Source: Edaphobacter sp. (GTDB lineage: Bacteria; Acidobacteriota; Terriglobia; Terriglobales; Acidobacteriaceae). From it: 64,000 nucleotides of DNA. Of the stretch, positions 46,178 to 55,203 are shown piece by piece. A program made the translations under genes and the position numbers. Where the stretch lies: assembly GCF_028283685.1 (NCBI RefSeq), contig NZ_JAPWKF010000006.1:295729-359728 (forward strand). Reading direction: 5' to 3'. A model generated the notes under the pieces. The model was not told the origin of the DNA. It made no database searches and worked only from the letters and a program-made list of their open reading frames with translations. Positions within the stretch are counted from its first letter, which is position 1. Every line of letters begins with the position of its first letter.

Positions 46178-48231
46178 GTGGTGATCCGATCCCTGGTTTT
46201 TTCGCTCTCTGCCCTCGTGTTGTCGACGCAGCTGGTCGCTCAGGCTCCTCTTCCTTCTGCTCCCCGCCGCAATGCGATGATGCTGGGCGCGGCGTGGTAC
46301 CCCGAGCAGTGGCCGGAGTCGCGCTGGGACGCTGACCTGGCGCTGATGGAGGCGGCGCACATCAACTTTGTGCGTGTCGGTGAGTTTGCCTGGAGCACGA
46401 TGGAGCCGAAGGAGGGCGACTATCAGCTGGACTGGCTGGAGCACGCCGTTCGGCTGGCTGAGAAGCATCACATCGCCGTTGTGCTCGGCACACCTTCGGC
46501 TGCGCCGCCCGCATGGCTGACGCAGAAGTATCCCGAGACGCTGCGCACCCTGGAAGACGGCCGCAAGGACGGTCACGGCGCCCGGCAGCAGTTCGACTGG
46601 TCCGACCCGAAGTATCGCCAGCTTGCGGGCGAGATGGCCGCGAAGATGGCGGAGAAGTTTGGCCACGACAAGAACGTGATCGGCTGGCAGATCGACAACG
46701 AGTACGCCAACGAGAGCTACGGCGCTTCGACGCAGGCGCAGTTTCAGCAGTGGCTCAAGGCGAAGTACAGGACGCTGGACAATCTCAACCAGCGCTGGAC
46801 GACGGCCTACTGGAGCGAGACCTACCAGGACTGGAACCAGCTTCCGATTCCCCGGAGAAGGGCGGCAATCCGGGGCTGATGCTCAATTGGAGGCAGTTCG
46901 TCTCCGATACATGGCGCGGCTATCAGAAGGTGCAGCTCGACGCGATTCGCGCTCACGCGGAGAAGCGTCAGATCATCACGACCAACATGATGGGCTGGTT
47001 CGACGCCTACGATCACTACACGGTCTCGCAGGATCTCGACTTCGCCTCGTGGGATGACTATGTCGGCTCCGGCCATCTCAACATCGTCGACAACGGTGCA
47101 AGGCACGACCTGACGCGCGGCTTCCTGCGCAAGAACTTCTGGGTGATGGAGACGCAGCCGGGCTTCGTCAACTGGCACGCGAACAACAACGCACTCGACA
47201 AGGGCGAGGTTCGCGCGATGGCGTGGCACGATATCGCGCACGGCGCCGAGGCGGTCGAATACTGGCAGTGGCGCAGCGACCTCAACGGGCAGGAGCAGTA
47301 TCACGGCGTGCTGGTCGGGGCCGATGGAACGCCGGTGCCTTTGTATGACGAGGTAAAGCAGACGGGCGAGGAGTTCGTGAAGGCCGAGCCTGTGCTCGCA
47401 GGAACCACGGTGAAGTCCGAGGTCGCGCTGATCAACGACTACAACAGCCGCTGGTCGATCAACTGGCAGCGTCATAACAAGGCCTTCGATCCGGTGGAGG
47501 CGCTGAAGAGCTACTACGGCCCGGTGCGCGAGCTGGTGCGTTCGGTCGACGTCGTCTCCGATACGGCTCCGCTCAGTGGCTACAAGCTGGTCGTCGCCCC
47601 GGCACTGAACGTGCTGACGCCAGAGGCGGTGAAGAATCTTGAAGCCTACGTGCGTGGCGGTGGACACCTGGTGCTGGGCCAGCGCAGCGGCATGAAGGAT
47701 GAGGACAACACGCTCTATCCCGAACGTCAGCCGGGGCCGCTGGCCGGGATGCTGGGCGCTCGCGTGGAGCAGTGGTATGCGCTGCAGCAGCCGGTGCCGG
47801 TCACAGGCGACTGGGGCTCCGGGACCAGTCCGATGTGGGCGGAGCAGATCGGCGTGAAGTCGCCTGACACGAAGGTGCTGATGCGCTACGGCACGAGCAA
47901 CGGCTGGCTCGACGGCCAGCCTGCGGCGGTGACGCGCAAGGTGGGCAAGGGCTCCATCACCTACATTGGCGCTGGTCTCGACGAGGCGACGATGAAGCAG
48001 GCCGCGAAGTGGATGGTCGAAGAGAGCGGAGCGAAGACCTTCATGGCCGATGTGCCGGAGACGGTGGAGGTCTCGGTGCGCGAGGGCGACGGCAGGCACG
48101 TCGTCATCATGGAAAACCTCGGTGAGTCGACCACCGTGACGCTGCCGCAGGCGATGAGCGATGTGCTGAAGGGCGGAAGCGTCTCCAGCGTGAAGCTCGA
48201 AAAATACGGCGTCGCTGTGCTGAAGTTCTAG
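46178..48231 (+). pseudogene. Secreted GH42 beta-galactosidase with a one-base frameshift
   Basis: The first frame codes a signal peptide (MVIRSLVFSLSALVLSTQLVAQ region) and the start of a GH42 TIM barrel: AAWYPEQWPESRWDADLALM, VRVGEFAWSTMEPKEG and the acid/base Glu in GWQIDNEYANES. It ends at 46879 in nonsense. The frame one base back resumes with GGNPGLMLNWRQFVSDTWRGYQ, the nucleophile region VMETQPGFVNWH, an alpha/beta trimerisation domain and a C-terminal beta domain to 48231. A lost base in the CCCC run at 46850-46853 explains it: five C would join the parts as QLPIPPEKGG. The start is one of two GTG codons (46178 or 46181). It would be active if the shift is an error. Confidence 0.82.
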
Positions 48232-48248
48232 CAACACGAATAACGCAG

Positions 48249-48274
48249 GCCGGGAGTAGAACGATGCTCCCGGC
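48249..48274 (+). terminator. Probable terminator after the GH42 gene
   Basis: GCCGGGAG (48249-48256) pairs with CTCCCGGC (48267-48274) around a ten-base loop. The T tail (TTCG) is short. Confidence 0.5.
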
Positions 48275-48379
48275 TTCGCATAGTTCAGCCGCTTCTTTCC
48301 CTGCGGTAGCGGCATCCTCCGCACACTTGTTATTCCTCTGCGATCCACCACACTGCTGCCGCCTAGTAAGCTGGATGGC

Positions 48380-49261
48380 ATGAATCCTCTGGTCTCCGTC
48401 TCGTGGCTTGCTGAGCGCATCAATGACTCAAACATGGACTCCAACGTGGACTCCCTGGTTGTGCTGGATGCGACGCTGCCGCCCGTGGGAGTGACGCCCG
48501 CAGTCGATACCCATGCGCGCTACGTGGAGCGCCACATCCCCGGCGCGGTCTTCTTCGACATCGATGCACTCTCGGATCACGCGACCTCGCTGCCGCACAT
48601 GCTGCAGAGCGATGAGGAGTTCTCGCGCAACATCTCTGCGCTGGGTATCGGCGACGGTATGACCATCGTGGTGTACGAGCAGGAGGGCGTCTTCTCCGCT
48701 CCCCGCGCGCGCTGGATGATGAAGGCCTATGGTGCGAAGCAGGTGTACCTGCTGGATGGTGGATTGAAGGCATGGGCCGAAGCTGGCCAGCCTTTGCAGT
48801 CGGGCGAGGTCAGCCGTCCGCAGGCGACGTTTACGGCAAAGCTCGATCGTGCGCAGGTGAAGGACTTCGATCAGATGCAGACGATGATCTCCGCGCGTGA
48901 GAGCCATGGTCCCAACGGCAGCCAGATTCTCGATGCACGTTCCGCGGGGCGCTTCTCGGGCGCCGCTCCCGAACCACGGGCGGGGCTCAGCTCCGGCCAT
49001 ATGCCGGGCGCGATCAGCACACCGTTCCTGGAGCTGGTTGAAGAGGGGCGCATGAAGCCTGCCGCGCAGCTGCGCGGGGTCTTTGCGGCAAAGGGTGTAA
49101 AGCTCGATCAGCCGATGACCACCAGCTGCGGCTCCGGTGTGACGGCAGCGGTTGTGGCGCTGGGGCTGGAGTTGGCGGGAGCGGATAAGGTGACGCTCTA
49201 CGACGGCTCGTGGGCGGAGTACGCTTCGCGGCCGGAAGCGGTGATTGAGAAGGATGTCTAG
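48380..49261 (+). CDS. Thiosulfate/3-mercaptopyruvate sulfurtransferase (two-domain rhodanese)
   Basis: A 293-residue tandem rhodanese. The N-terminal inactive domain has YVERHIPGAVFFDIDAL and VYEQEGVFSAPRARWM; the C-terminal domain carries the persulfide Cys in SCGSGVTAAVV, a form typical of mercaptopyruvate sulfurtransferases, with LSSGHMPGAISTPF before it. It transfers sulfane sulfur to cyanide or thiols. No signal peptide, so it is cytoplasmic. ATG 48380. Confidence 0.92.
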   Translation: MNPLVSVSWLAERINDSNMDSNVDSLVVLDATLPPVGVTPAVDTHARYVERHIPGAVFFDIDALSDHATSLPHMLQSDEEFSRNISALGIGDGMTIVVYEQEGVFSAPRARWMMKAYGAKQVYLLDGGLKAWAEAGQPLQSGEVSRPQATFTAKLDRAQVKDFDQMQTMISARESHGPNGSQILDARSAGRFSGAAPEPRAGLSSGHMPGAISTPFLELVEEGRMKPAAQLRGVFAAKGVKLDQPMTTSCGSGVTAAVVALGLELAGADKVTLYDGSWAEYASRPEAVIEKDV

Positions 49262-49425
49262 CCGCCAGAAAAGCAACGCATGATGGGAAAGCGACACTAT
49301 CTGCGGCCTCATATATTATTTGCGCTACAGAAAGTCTGGCTTCGCATCTAGTGGATAAAGAGGGCGTTTCGCCGTGCCCTGGAAGCGAACGCTATACTTG
49401 GTGCTCTCGCAGAAGGCGGTTCCCA

Positions 49426-51234
49426 ATGAGCAGGATCTTCGCAACGATGATGCTGGCGGCGCTGGGAATAGCGGCCGCGCGCGGTAGTGCGCAGGATATT
49501 CCGGCTGCGCAGAAAAGTACCCCCACCGAGACAAATGCAGCGGCGCAGGCTGAGCCTGCCATGCAACAGGACTCTGCAACGCCACCCGGTCCGCAGCAGC
49601 CTGCGACGCAAACTCCTGCTCCTGCGAAGCCCGATCCCGAAGATGTCGCGCTGACTCACTCCATTGCCGCGGAAGGAACGCAGGCCGGCGACTCGCATGT
49701 ACGCATCGTGCGGCTGAGCCAGGTGCAGGGCAAGGTGGTGATGGACCGCAATATCGGCCGCGGCCCCGAGGCCACGCTGCAGAACATGCCCGTCACGCAG
49801 GGCATGGGGCTGGCGACGGGCAGCGACGGTTACGCCGAGGTGGAGTTTGAGGATGGCAGTTCTCTCCGCCTTGCACCCGAATCTGAAGTCAGGTTTCCTC
49901 TGCTGGTGCTGCACAGCTCCGGCCAGAAGGCTTCGACGATCCTCATCGATCGCGGCATCGTCTACCTCAGCATGATGAAGTCGAAGGATTCGGACTTCAC
50001 GCTGGCGATGGGCAAGGCGCGGATCGCGGTCGCGCCGGGGACGCATCTTCGTCTGGATAAGTCGGGCAACAAGGCGGAGCTGTCGGTGATTACGGGCGAG
50101 GCCTCGGTGCAGGCCGATGGCGGCGCAGGCACGGTCGTCAGCAAGAAGCAGACGCTGACGCTCGACCCCAGCGGCAGCGGCCCGACCGAGCTGAACAAGG
50201 AGATCTACGAGACGGCCTACGACGGCTGGGACCGCGACGCGATGAAGTATCACGAGCGCTACATGAAGACGGGCAATAACTTCGGTTCGACCTCGCTCTA
50301 CGGCGTCAGCGATCTGAACTATTACGGCAGCTTCGTCGGCGGCTGCGGCAGCAGCTTCTGGCAGCCTTACTTCGTCAGCGCGGGATGGAGCCCCTACTCG
50401 CAGGGAATGTGGACCCTGTATTCGACGGGTTACTCCTGGGTGTCGCCCTACCCGTGGGGCTGGCTCCCGTATCACTCCGGTGCCTGGAACTTCTGCCCGG
50501 GTGTGGGCTGGGGCTGGCAGCCGGGCGGCTCGTTCTACGGCCTGCAGAATACTGCGTTCGTCAACACGAATCGGAACCTGCGCAACCTGGTGCACCCTCC
50601 CGGAGTTCTCACTGGGACCCGGCCCGAAGCGCGATCGCGTTCCATGATCGTTCAGTCGCAGGGACCGGTGGTGCGGTCGATGATGGATGCGCAGGACAAC
50701 TTCGTCTTCCGCCGCGACTCAGCGGGTCTGGGCGTGCCGCGCGGGTCGCTGGGCGGACTGCACGGTGTCTCGCATGACGTGGAGAGGCATGGCTTCGCCA
50801 ACCGCGAGGTCTACGCATCTCCCGTTGGCCCGGTTCACGGGATGATGGCACGCGGCAACCACGCCGATCAGGCTGCAAGGACAAACATGCAGCAGGCGCC
50901 ACTGTCGCTGCGCCGCGGTCCCTCGCCCGAGGGTATGGTCTCCGGCGGCGACCGCTTCGCGTGGAAGACCCAGCAGGCGGGGGCAAATACAAATCAGCAG
51001 CGTCCCTCGCAGAACGCAGGTGGCGCGCGGCCATCAGGAGCGGCGCAGAGCAGCTTCAATCGCAGCGGCGCTCAGGCCAGCGGCAGTGGCGGCATCAATC
51101 ATGGTGGTGGCTATAACGGGGCCGGTGGAGGTGGCGGCTTCCATGGCGGCGGATCAGGCGGCGGTGGAGGTTTCCACGGCGGCGGCGCTCCCTCCGGCGG
51201 CGGTGGAAGCAGCAGTGGCGGCCATTCGCATTAA
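49426..51234 (+). CDS. Exported FecR/DUF6600-like protein with Gly-rich tail
   Basis: A 602-residue secreted protein. After the signal peptide comes an Ala/Gln/Pro-rich stretch, then a FecR domain (LSQVQGKVVMDRNIG... GYAEVEFEDGSSLRLAPESEVRF... ARIAVAPGTHLRLDKSGNKAELSVITGEASVQADGG). A segment rich in Trp and Pro follows (YSWVSPYPWGWLPYHSGAWNFCPGVGWGWQPG), like DUF6600, and finally a disordered tail of Gly, Ser and His blocks. There is no adjacent sigma factor or TonB receptor, so it is not a classical FecR regulator and is more likely an envelope structural protein. ATG 49426. Confidence 0.75.
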   Translation: MSRIFATMMLAALGIAAARGSAQDIPAAQKSTPTETNAAAQAEPAMQQDSATPPGPQQPATQTPAPAKPDPEDVALTHSIAAEGTQAGDSHVRIVRLSQVQGKVVMDRNIGRGPEATLQNMPVTQGMGLATGSDGYAEVEFEDGSSLRLAPESEVRFPLLVLHSSGQKASTILIDRGIVYLSMMKSKDSDFTLAMGKARIAVAPGTHLRLDKSGNKAELSVITGEASVQADGGAGTVVSKKQTLTLDPSGSGPTELNKEIYETAYDGWDRDAMKYHERYMKTGNNFGSTSLYGVSDLNYYGSFVGGCGSSFWQPYFVSAGWSPYSQGMWTLYSTGYSWVSPYPWGWLPYHSGAWNFCPGVGWGWQPGGSFYGLQNTAFVNTNRNLRNLVHPPGVLTGTRPEARSRSMIVQSQGPVVRSMMDAQDNFVFRRDSAGLGVPRGSLGGLHGVSHDVERHGFANREVYASPVGPVHGMMARGNHADQAARTNMQQAPLSLRRGPSPEGMVSGGDRFAWKTQQAGANTNQQRPSQNAGGARPSGAAQSSFNRSGAQASGSGGINHGGGYNGAGGGGGFHGGGSGGGGGFHGGGAPSGGGGSSSGGHSH

Positions 51235-51292
51235 ACCTGCTCTCGCGGAGCCTTCCGTAGTTGCCTTGCCCTGTTAGTCGGCATCTGAAGAT

Positions 51293-51319
51293 CAGACGGA
51301 CCAGACAGACCAGACGGAG
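51293..51319 (+). repeat. Three 9-base tandem repeats ending in a ribosome site
   Basis: CAGACGGAC, CAGACAGAC and CAGACGGAG follow one another. The last unit contains GGAG of the Shine-Dalgarno (GGAGG, 51316-51320) of the following reductase gene, so repeat number could alter its 5' region. Confidence 0.6.
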
Positions 51320-51326
51320 GCATGCC

Positions 51327-52445
51327 ATGAAGCGTAGAGAGTTCCTTGCTGCCGGTGCGGCAGCCGGCCTGGTGGCGACGGCCAGGGGTGAGGGCGGCGC
51401 GACGCGCGCGACGTCCATCTCGACTTCTACCCCGGCTTCAACATCGAACGACATTGCGAAGATTCCTCGCATCACGGCAGCGACTGCGGGCGAGATGCGC
51501 GACGAGATGCTCTACCGCAAGCTGGGCGCGACAGGGGAAGAGGTCTCCGCCATCGGCATGGGGGGAGCGCATCTCGGCGGCAGAAATATGACTGACGCCG
51601 AGGCTATCAAGCTGATGCACGAGGCCATCGACCGCGGCATCACCTTCATGGATAACTGCTGGGACTACAACGAAGGCCGCAGCGAGACGCGCATGGGCGA
51701 CGCGCTGGCGCAGTCCGGCTACCGGCAGAAGGCCTTCCTGATGACGAAGATCGACGGCAGGACGAAGCAGCTTGCAGCACAGCAGATTGAAGAGTCGCTG
51801 CGCCGTCTGAAGACCGACCGCATCGACCTCATGCAGCACCACGAGGTTCTGCGCTTCGACGATCCTGACCGCATCTTCGCCGAGGGCGGCGCGATGGAGG
51901 CGCTGGTCGAAGCGAAGAAGGCAGGCAAGATTCGCTTCATCGGCTTTACGGGGCACAAGGACCCGCGCGTGCATCTTTACATGCTCGATGTGGCGAAACA
52001 GCACGGCTTCCACTTCGACACGCTGCAGTGCCCCATCAACGTGATGGACGCGCACTATCGCAGCTTCTCGCAGATGGTGGTTCCGCGTGCGATGGAAGAC
52101 AAGGTCGCGGTGCTGGGCATGAAGTCGATCGGCTCGGGCATTCTGCTGAAGAGTGGAGTCGTGACCGCGCCGGAGTGTCTGCACTATTCGCTGAACCTGC
52201 CGGTTGCCGTACAGATTACGGGCATCGATTCAAAGAAGGTGCTGGATCAGGCGTTCGCCGTGGTGAAGAACTTCAAGCCGATGCCGAACGCCGAGTTCGC
52301 CACGCTGGTCGGCAAGACAAGGGATGTGGCGATGGAGGGCAAGTACGAACTCTTCAAGACGAGCACTACGTTCGATGGCACGGTGAAGCATCCCGAGTGG
52401 CTGGGCGGGGATGTGGATGCGGTGAAGCGGATACTGGCAAGCTAG
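51327..52445 (+). CDS. Tat-exported aldo/keto reductase
   Basis: A 372-residue aldo/keto reductase with a twin-arginine leader (MKRREFLAAGAAAGLVATARG). Catalytic residues are visible: Asp and Tyr in FMDNCWDYNEGRSE, Lys in LMTKIDG and His in DLMQHHEV. The C-terminal part (KSIGSGILLKSGVVTAPECLHYSLNL) matches periplasmic-type members found in Acidobacteriota and Planctomycetes. Export with NAD(P)H is unusual, so the cofactor may be retained in the folded protein; this is inference. ATG 51327 with GGAGG six bases before it. Confidence 0.87.
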   Translation: MKRREFLAAGAAAGLVATARGEGGATRATSISTSTPASTSNDIAKIPRITAATAGEMRDEMLYRKLGATGEEVSAIGMGGAHLGGRNMTDAEAIKLMHEAIDRGITFMDNCWDYNEGRSETRMGDALAQSGYRQKAFLMTKIDGRTKQLAAQQIEESLRRLKTDRIDLMQHHEVLRFDDPDRIFAEGGAMEALVEAKKAGKIRFIGFTGHKDPRVHLYMLDVAKQHGFHFDTLQCPINVMDAHYRSFSQMVVPRAMEDKVAVLGMKSIGSGILLKSGVVTAPECLHYSLNLPVAVQITGIDSKKVLDQAFAVVKNFKPMPNAEFATLVGKTRDVAMEGKYELFKTSTTFDGTVKHPEWLGGDVDAVKRILAS

Positions 52446-52460
52446 ATCTGCGCGGTAATG

Positions 52461-52517
52461 AAGAAGAGGGATCGGCTTGCTGCATGCGCTACAGATGCAG
52501 AGCCGATCCCTCTTCTT
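52461..52517. terminator. Long perfect terminator hairpin
   Basis: AAGAAGAGGGATCGGCT and AGCCGATCCCTCTTCTT are perfect 17-base complements, with T-rich sequence after. It lies between the convergent reductase and ychF genes and can act in both directions. Confidence 0.85.
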
Positions 52518-52541
52518 TGTTGTTCAAGTGAAGGGTCGCGT

Positions 52542-53639
52542 TTAGACGTTGAACTTGAAGAAGAGAATATCTCCGTCCTTCACCACGTATTCCTTGCCTT
52601 CTGAGCGCAGCAGACCCTTCTCCTTCACGGCCTGTTCGCTGCCGTACTTGAAGAGATCGTCCGAGGAGTAGCAGTCGGCCTTGATGAAGCCGCGCTCGAA
52701 GTCGGTGTGGATGACGCCTGCCGCGCCGGGGGCCTTGGTGCCGCGCTTGATCGTCCAGGCACGCACCTCCTGCACGCCCGCCGTGAAGTAGGTGATGAGC
52801 TCGAGCAGGTGATAGGCCGAGTGGATGAGGCGGTTGAGGCCGGGTTCGGTCAGCCCGACAGACTCGAGGAACTCGGTGCGCTCGGCTGGCTCCAGCAGGG
52901 CGATCTCGCTCTCGAGAGCGCCGCAGATGCGCACGACCTCGGAACCTTCTTCCGCGGCGCGCTTCTCGACGGCCTCGGTGTAGGGGTTGCCGGCGGTGAG
53001 CGCGGCCTCGTCGACGTTGGCGACGTAGAGCTGAGGCTTCATGGTGATGAGGAAGAGCTCGCGTGCGGCGTTGCGTTCATCGTCGGTGAGGTCGGCGGTG
53101 CGTGCGGGCTTGCCTGCTTCGAGCACGGCCTTCAGCTTCTTGACGGCCTCGAACTCAGCTTTGACCTTGGGGTCCTGCGAGTTGCGGACGAGCTTTTCGA
53201 CGCGCTGGGCGCGCTTGTCGACGGTGTCGAGATCGGCCAGCAGCAGCTCCGTGTTGATGATGTCGATGTCGTGCAGCGGATTGACGCCGCCTGCGACGTG
53301 GACGACCTCGGGATCGTCGAAGCAGCGCACGACGTGGCAGATGGCGTCGGTGGCGCGGATGTGGCCGAGGAACTGGTTGCCGAGGCCCTCGCCCTTGCTT
53401 GCGCCTTCGACCAGACCGGCGATGTCGATGAACTCCATCGTGGTGGGCACGGTGCGGTTGGGGACGACGAGCTCAGTGATCTTGTCGAGGCGAGCGTCGG
53501 GCACCACGACCGTGCCGGTGTTGGGCTCGATGGTGCAGAAGGGGTAGTTCGCCGCCTGGGCCTTGGCCGAGGTGAGGGCGTTGAAGATGGTGGATTTCCC
53601 GACGTTGGGGAGGCCGACGATTCCGCAGTTCAAAGGCAT
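52542..53639 (-). CDS. ychF: Redox-regulated ATPase YchF (Obg-like)
   Basis: A 365-residue P-loop protein of the OLA1/YchF family, which prefers ATP over GTP. Visible motifs are GLPNVGKST (P-loop), DIAGLVEGASKGEGLGNQFL (G3 and switch region), NVDE in the place of the usual NKxD, and a C-terminal TGS-like domain ending ILFFKFNV. It is a cytoplasmic ribosome- and stress-associated factor. Start at ATG 53639, right before the P-loop region; longer reading is rejected. It faces the reductase gene across a strong terminator. Confidence 0.95.
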   Translation of the reverse strand: MPLNCGIVGLPNVGKSTIFNALTSAKAQAANYPFCTIEPNTGTVVVPDARLDKITELVVPNRTVPTTMEFIDIAGLVEGASKGEGLGNQFLGHIRATDAICHVVRCFDDPEVVHVAGGVNPLHDIDIINTELLLADLDTVDKRAQRVEKLVRNSQDPKVKAEFEAVKKLKAVLEAGKPARTADLTDDERNAARELFLITMKPQLYVANVDEAALTAGNPYTEAVEKRAAEEGSEVVRICGALESEIALLEPAERTEFLESVGLTEPGLNRLIHSAYHLLELITYFTAGVQEVRAWTIKRGTKAPGAAGVIHTDFERGFIKADCYSSDDLFKYGSEQAVKEKGLLRSEGKEYVVKDGDILFFKFNV

Positions 53640-53810
53640 TTTCTGTGTTTGTCCTGTCCTCATCTATTGAAACACGGCAGGCGGGCTTCCCTGGCCTAAC
53701 GGCGGAAAACTCGGGCAGGGCGAGAGTTCCGCCACCCGTCAACGTTCTGGCCTCTGCTGTCAGCAGGGCGACGACGGCCCGGCTTTCTGCTGGTAAGGTG
53801 AATATCACCC

Positions 53811-54737
53811 ATGGCACAGGCCAGCCCCATCGACGAGAGCACCCGTGCGCGCACCGGGCTTACGTTTGGCGCATTTGCTGCTTTTTTTGCCATCTACTTT
53901 CTGTGGGGAACGACCTTCTTCGCCATCCGCGTCGCGGTGCGCGAGATTCCGCCGCTCTTCGCCGCGGGCACCCGTATGCTCCTCGCCGGGGTGATTCTGC
54001 TCGGCTTCATGAAGCTGCGCGGTGCGACTCGCCCGACAGTACAGCAGTGGCGAAGCCTCAGCATCATGGGCGTGCTGATGTTCGCCGTCAACTATGCCGG
54101 TCTCTTCTGGGCGGAGAAGTATCTCTCGTCCGGGATCGCCGCCGTGGTTGGCGCGACGATCCCGCTGATGGTCGTCGCCTGCGAGATCCTCTTCGGCCTG
54201 CAGGCCTTCCGCTGGACCGCGATGGCCGCCGTACTGCTGGGCTTCTGCGGCGTTGGCGTGCTGATGATCCCCGACGCCAGGCTGACCGTGCCGGTATTGC
54301 CTGTACTGGCCATCATCGTTGGCGTCGCCGGCTGGTCGCTGGGCACGGTGTGGAGCAAGAAGCTGCCGCTGCCTGCGTCGAAGCCGGTGACGGCGGGCGC
54401 TTCGATGATGATCGGCGGTGCGGTGCTGCTTGTCTTCTCGGCTGCCATCGGCGAGATGCATCCGTGGCCGCACATCTCGCGCAGTGCGGGGCTGGCGCTG
54501 GCGTATCTGGTCACCTTCGGCTCGCTGATTGCGTACACGGCATACGTGTGGCTGCTGAGCCATATGCCCGCCAGCACTGTGGCCAGTTATGCGTATGTCA
54601 ACCCGGTCGTGGCGGTCGTCCTCGGTCACTTTGTCGCCGACGAGGTGATTACGCCGCGCATGCTCGTGGGAGCGGCGCTGGTGCTGGTCAGCGTCTATCT
54701 CATCCTGCGTCTCAATCGCCAGACGGCTAAGGTATAA
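53811..54737 (+). CDS. EamA/DMT family transporter
   Basis: A 308-residue ten-span membrane protein made of two EamA repeats, each with about five hydrophobic helices. The N-terminal FLWGTTFFAIRVAVREIPPLFAAGTRMLLAG and C-terminal VASYAYVNPVVAVVLGHFVADEVI are characteristic. Such proteins export amino acids, their derivatives or other metabolites; the substrate is unknown. ATG 53811 has an AAGGTG upstream at somewhat long spacing. Its stop overlaps the 3' end of the convergent P460-like gene by 11 bases. Confidence 0.9.
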   Translation: MAQASPIDESTRARTGLTFGAFAAFFAIYFLWGTTFFAIRVAVREIPPLFAAGTRMLLAGVILLGFMKLRGATRPTVQQWRSLSIMGVLMFAVNYAGLFWAEKYLSSGIAAVVGATIPLMVVACEILFGLQAFRWTAMAAVLLGFCGVGVLMIPDARLTVPVLPVLAIIVGVAGWSLGTVWSKKLPLPASKPVTAGASMMIGGAVLLVFSAAIGEMHPWPHISRSAGLALAYLVTFGSLIAYTAYVWLLSHMPASTVASYAYVNPVVAVVLGHFVADEVITPRMLVGAALVLVSVYLILRLNRQTAKV

Positions 54738-55203
54738 CCGCGGCACGCAGGTGCAGGATGAAGTCGATGCGGCTGCCGGACTGATCGCTTGCTGCCTGTG
54801 CCAGCGGCGATCCGCGATACACCGCATACTGCGGTTGTGCGCCGATACTGACAAATTCAACCGTCTGCGGCTTGCCGGGAATCTTCGCGCCGAACCAGTG
54901 CGGGTCGTCGCGCTCTGCCCAGGTCACCAGCGCCAGCACCGAGCCAGCGGGATACGCCGCGCCCGCCGTGGAGCGCGCATAGGCGACCGCTGCATCGTTG
55001 CCGTAGAGCGTCGAGGTCGTCGCTGCGGCGCGATTGGTCAAGGTGGTAATCGGCTTCCACGCCAGCGGATTATAGGGAAGCTGTCCGGTGAGTGCAGCGA
55101 CGTGGTTTGTGGCTGCGGCCTCCGGCTTGCGTTCGTTGCAGCCGGCCAGAACCAACAGGCCGCAGGCGATGGCGGGCAGATACTTCTTCCAGGGCGCGTT
55201 CAC
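54727..55203 (-). CDS. Cytochrome P460-like lipoprotein without a haem motif
   Basis: A 158-residue lipoprotein with lipobox VLAGC (Cys about residue 20). The body matches the cytochrome P460 fold (NPLAWKPITTLTNRAAATTSTLYGNDAAVAYARS... YPAGSVLALVTWAERDDPHWFGAKIPGK) but contains no CxxCH. It starts at a GTG that overlaps the TGA of the upstream gene (GTGA), so the two are translationally coupled. It may be an inactive or partner subunit of the haem protein encoded just before it. Confidence 0.75.
   Translation of the reverse strand: MNAPWKKYLPAIACGLLVLAGCNERKPEAAATNHVAALTGQLPYNPLAWKPITTLTNRAAATTSTLYGNDAAVAYARSTAGAAYPAGSVLALVTWAERDDPHWFGAKIPGKPQTVEFVSIGAQPQYAVYRGSPLAQAASDQSGSRIDFILHLRAAVIP

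Noticed and set aside
46822..48444. Long antisense frame opposite GH42
   Set aside because: It overlaps a clear glycoside hydrolase and the sulfurtransferase start; its His/Arg-rich sequence shows no family features.
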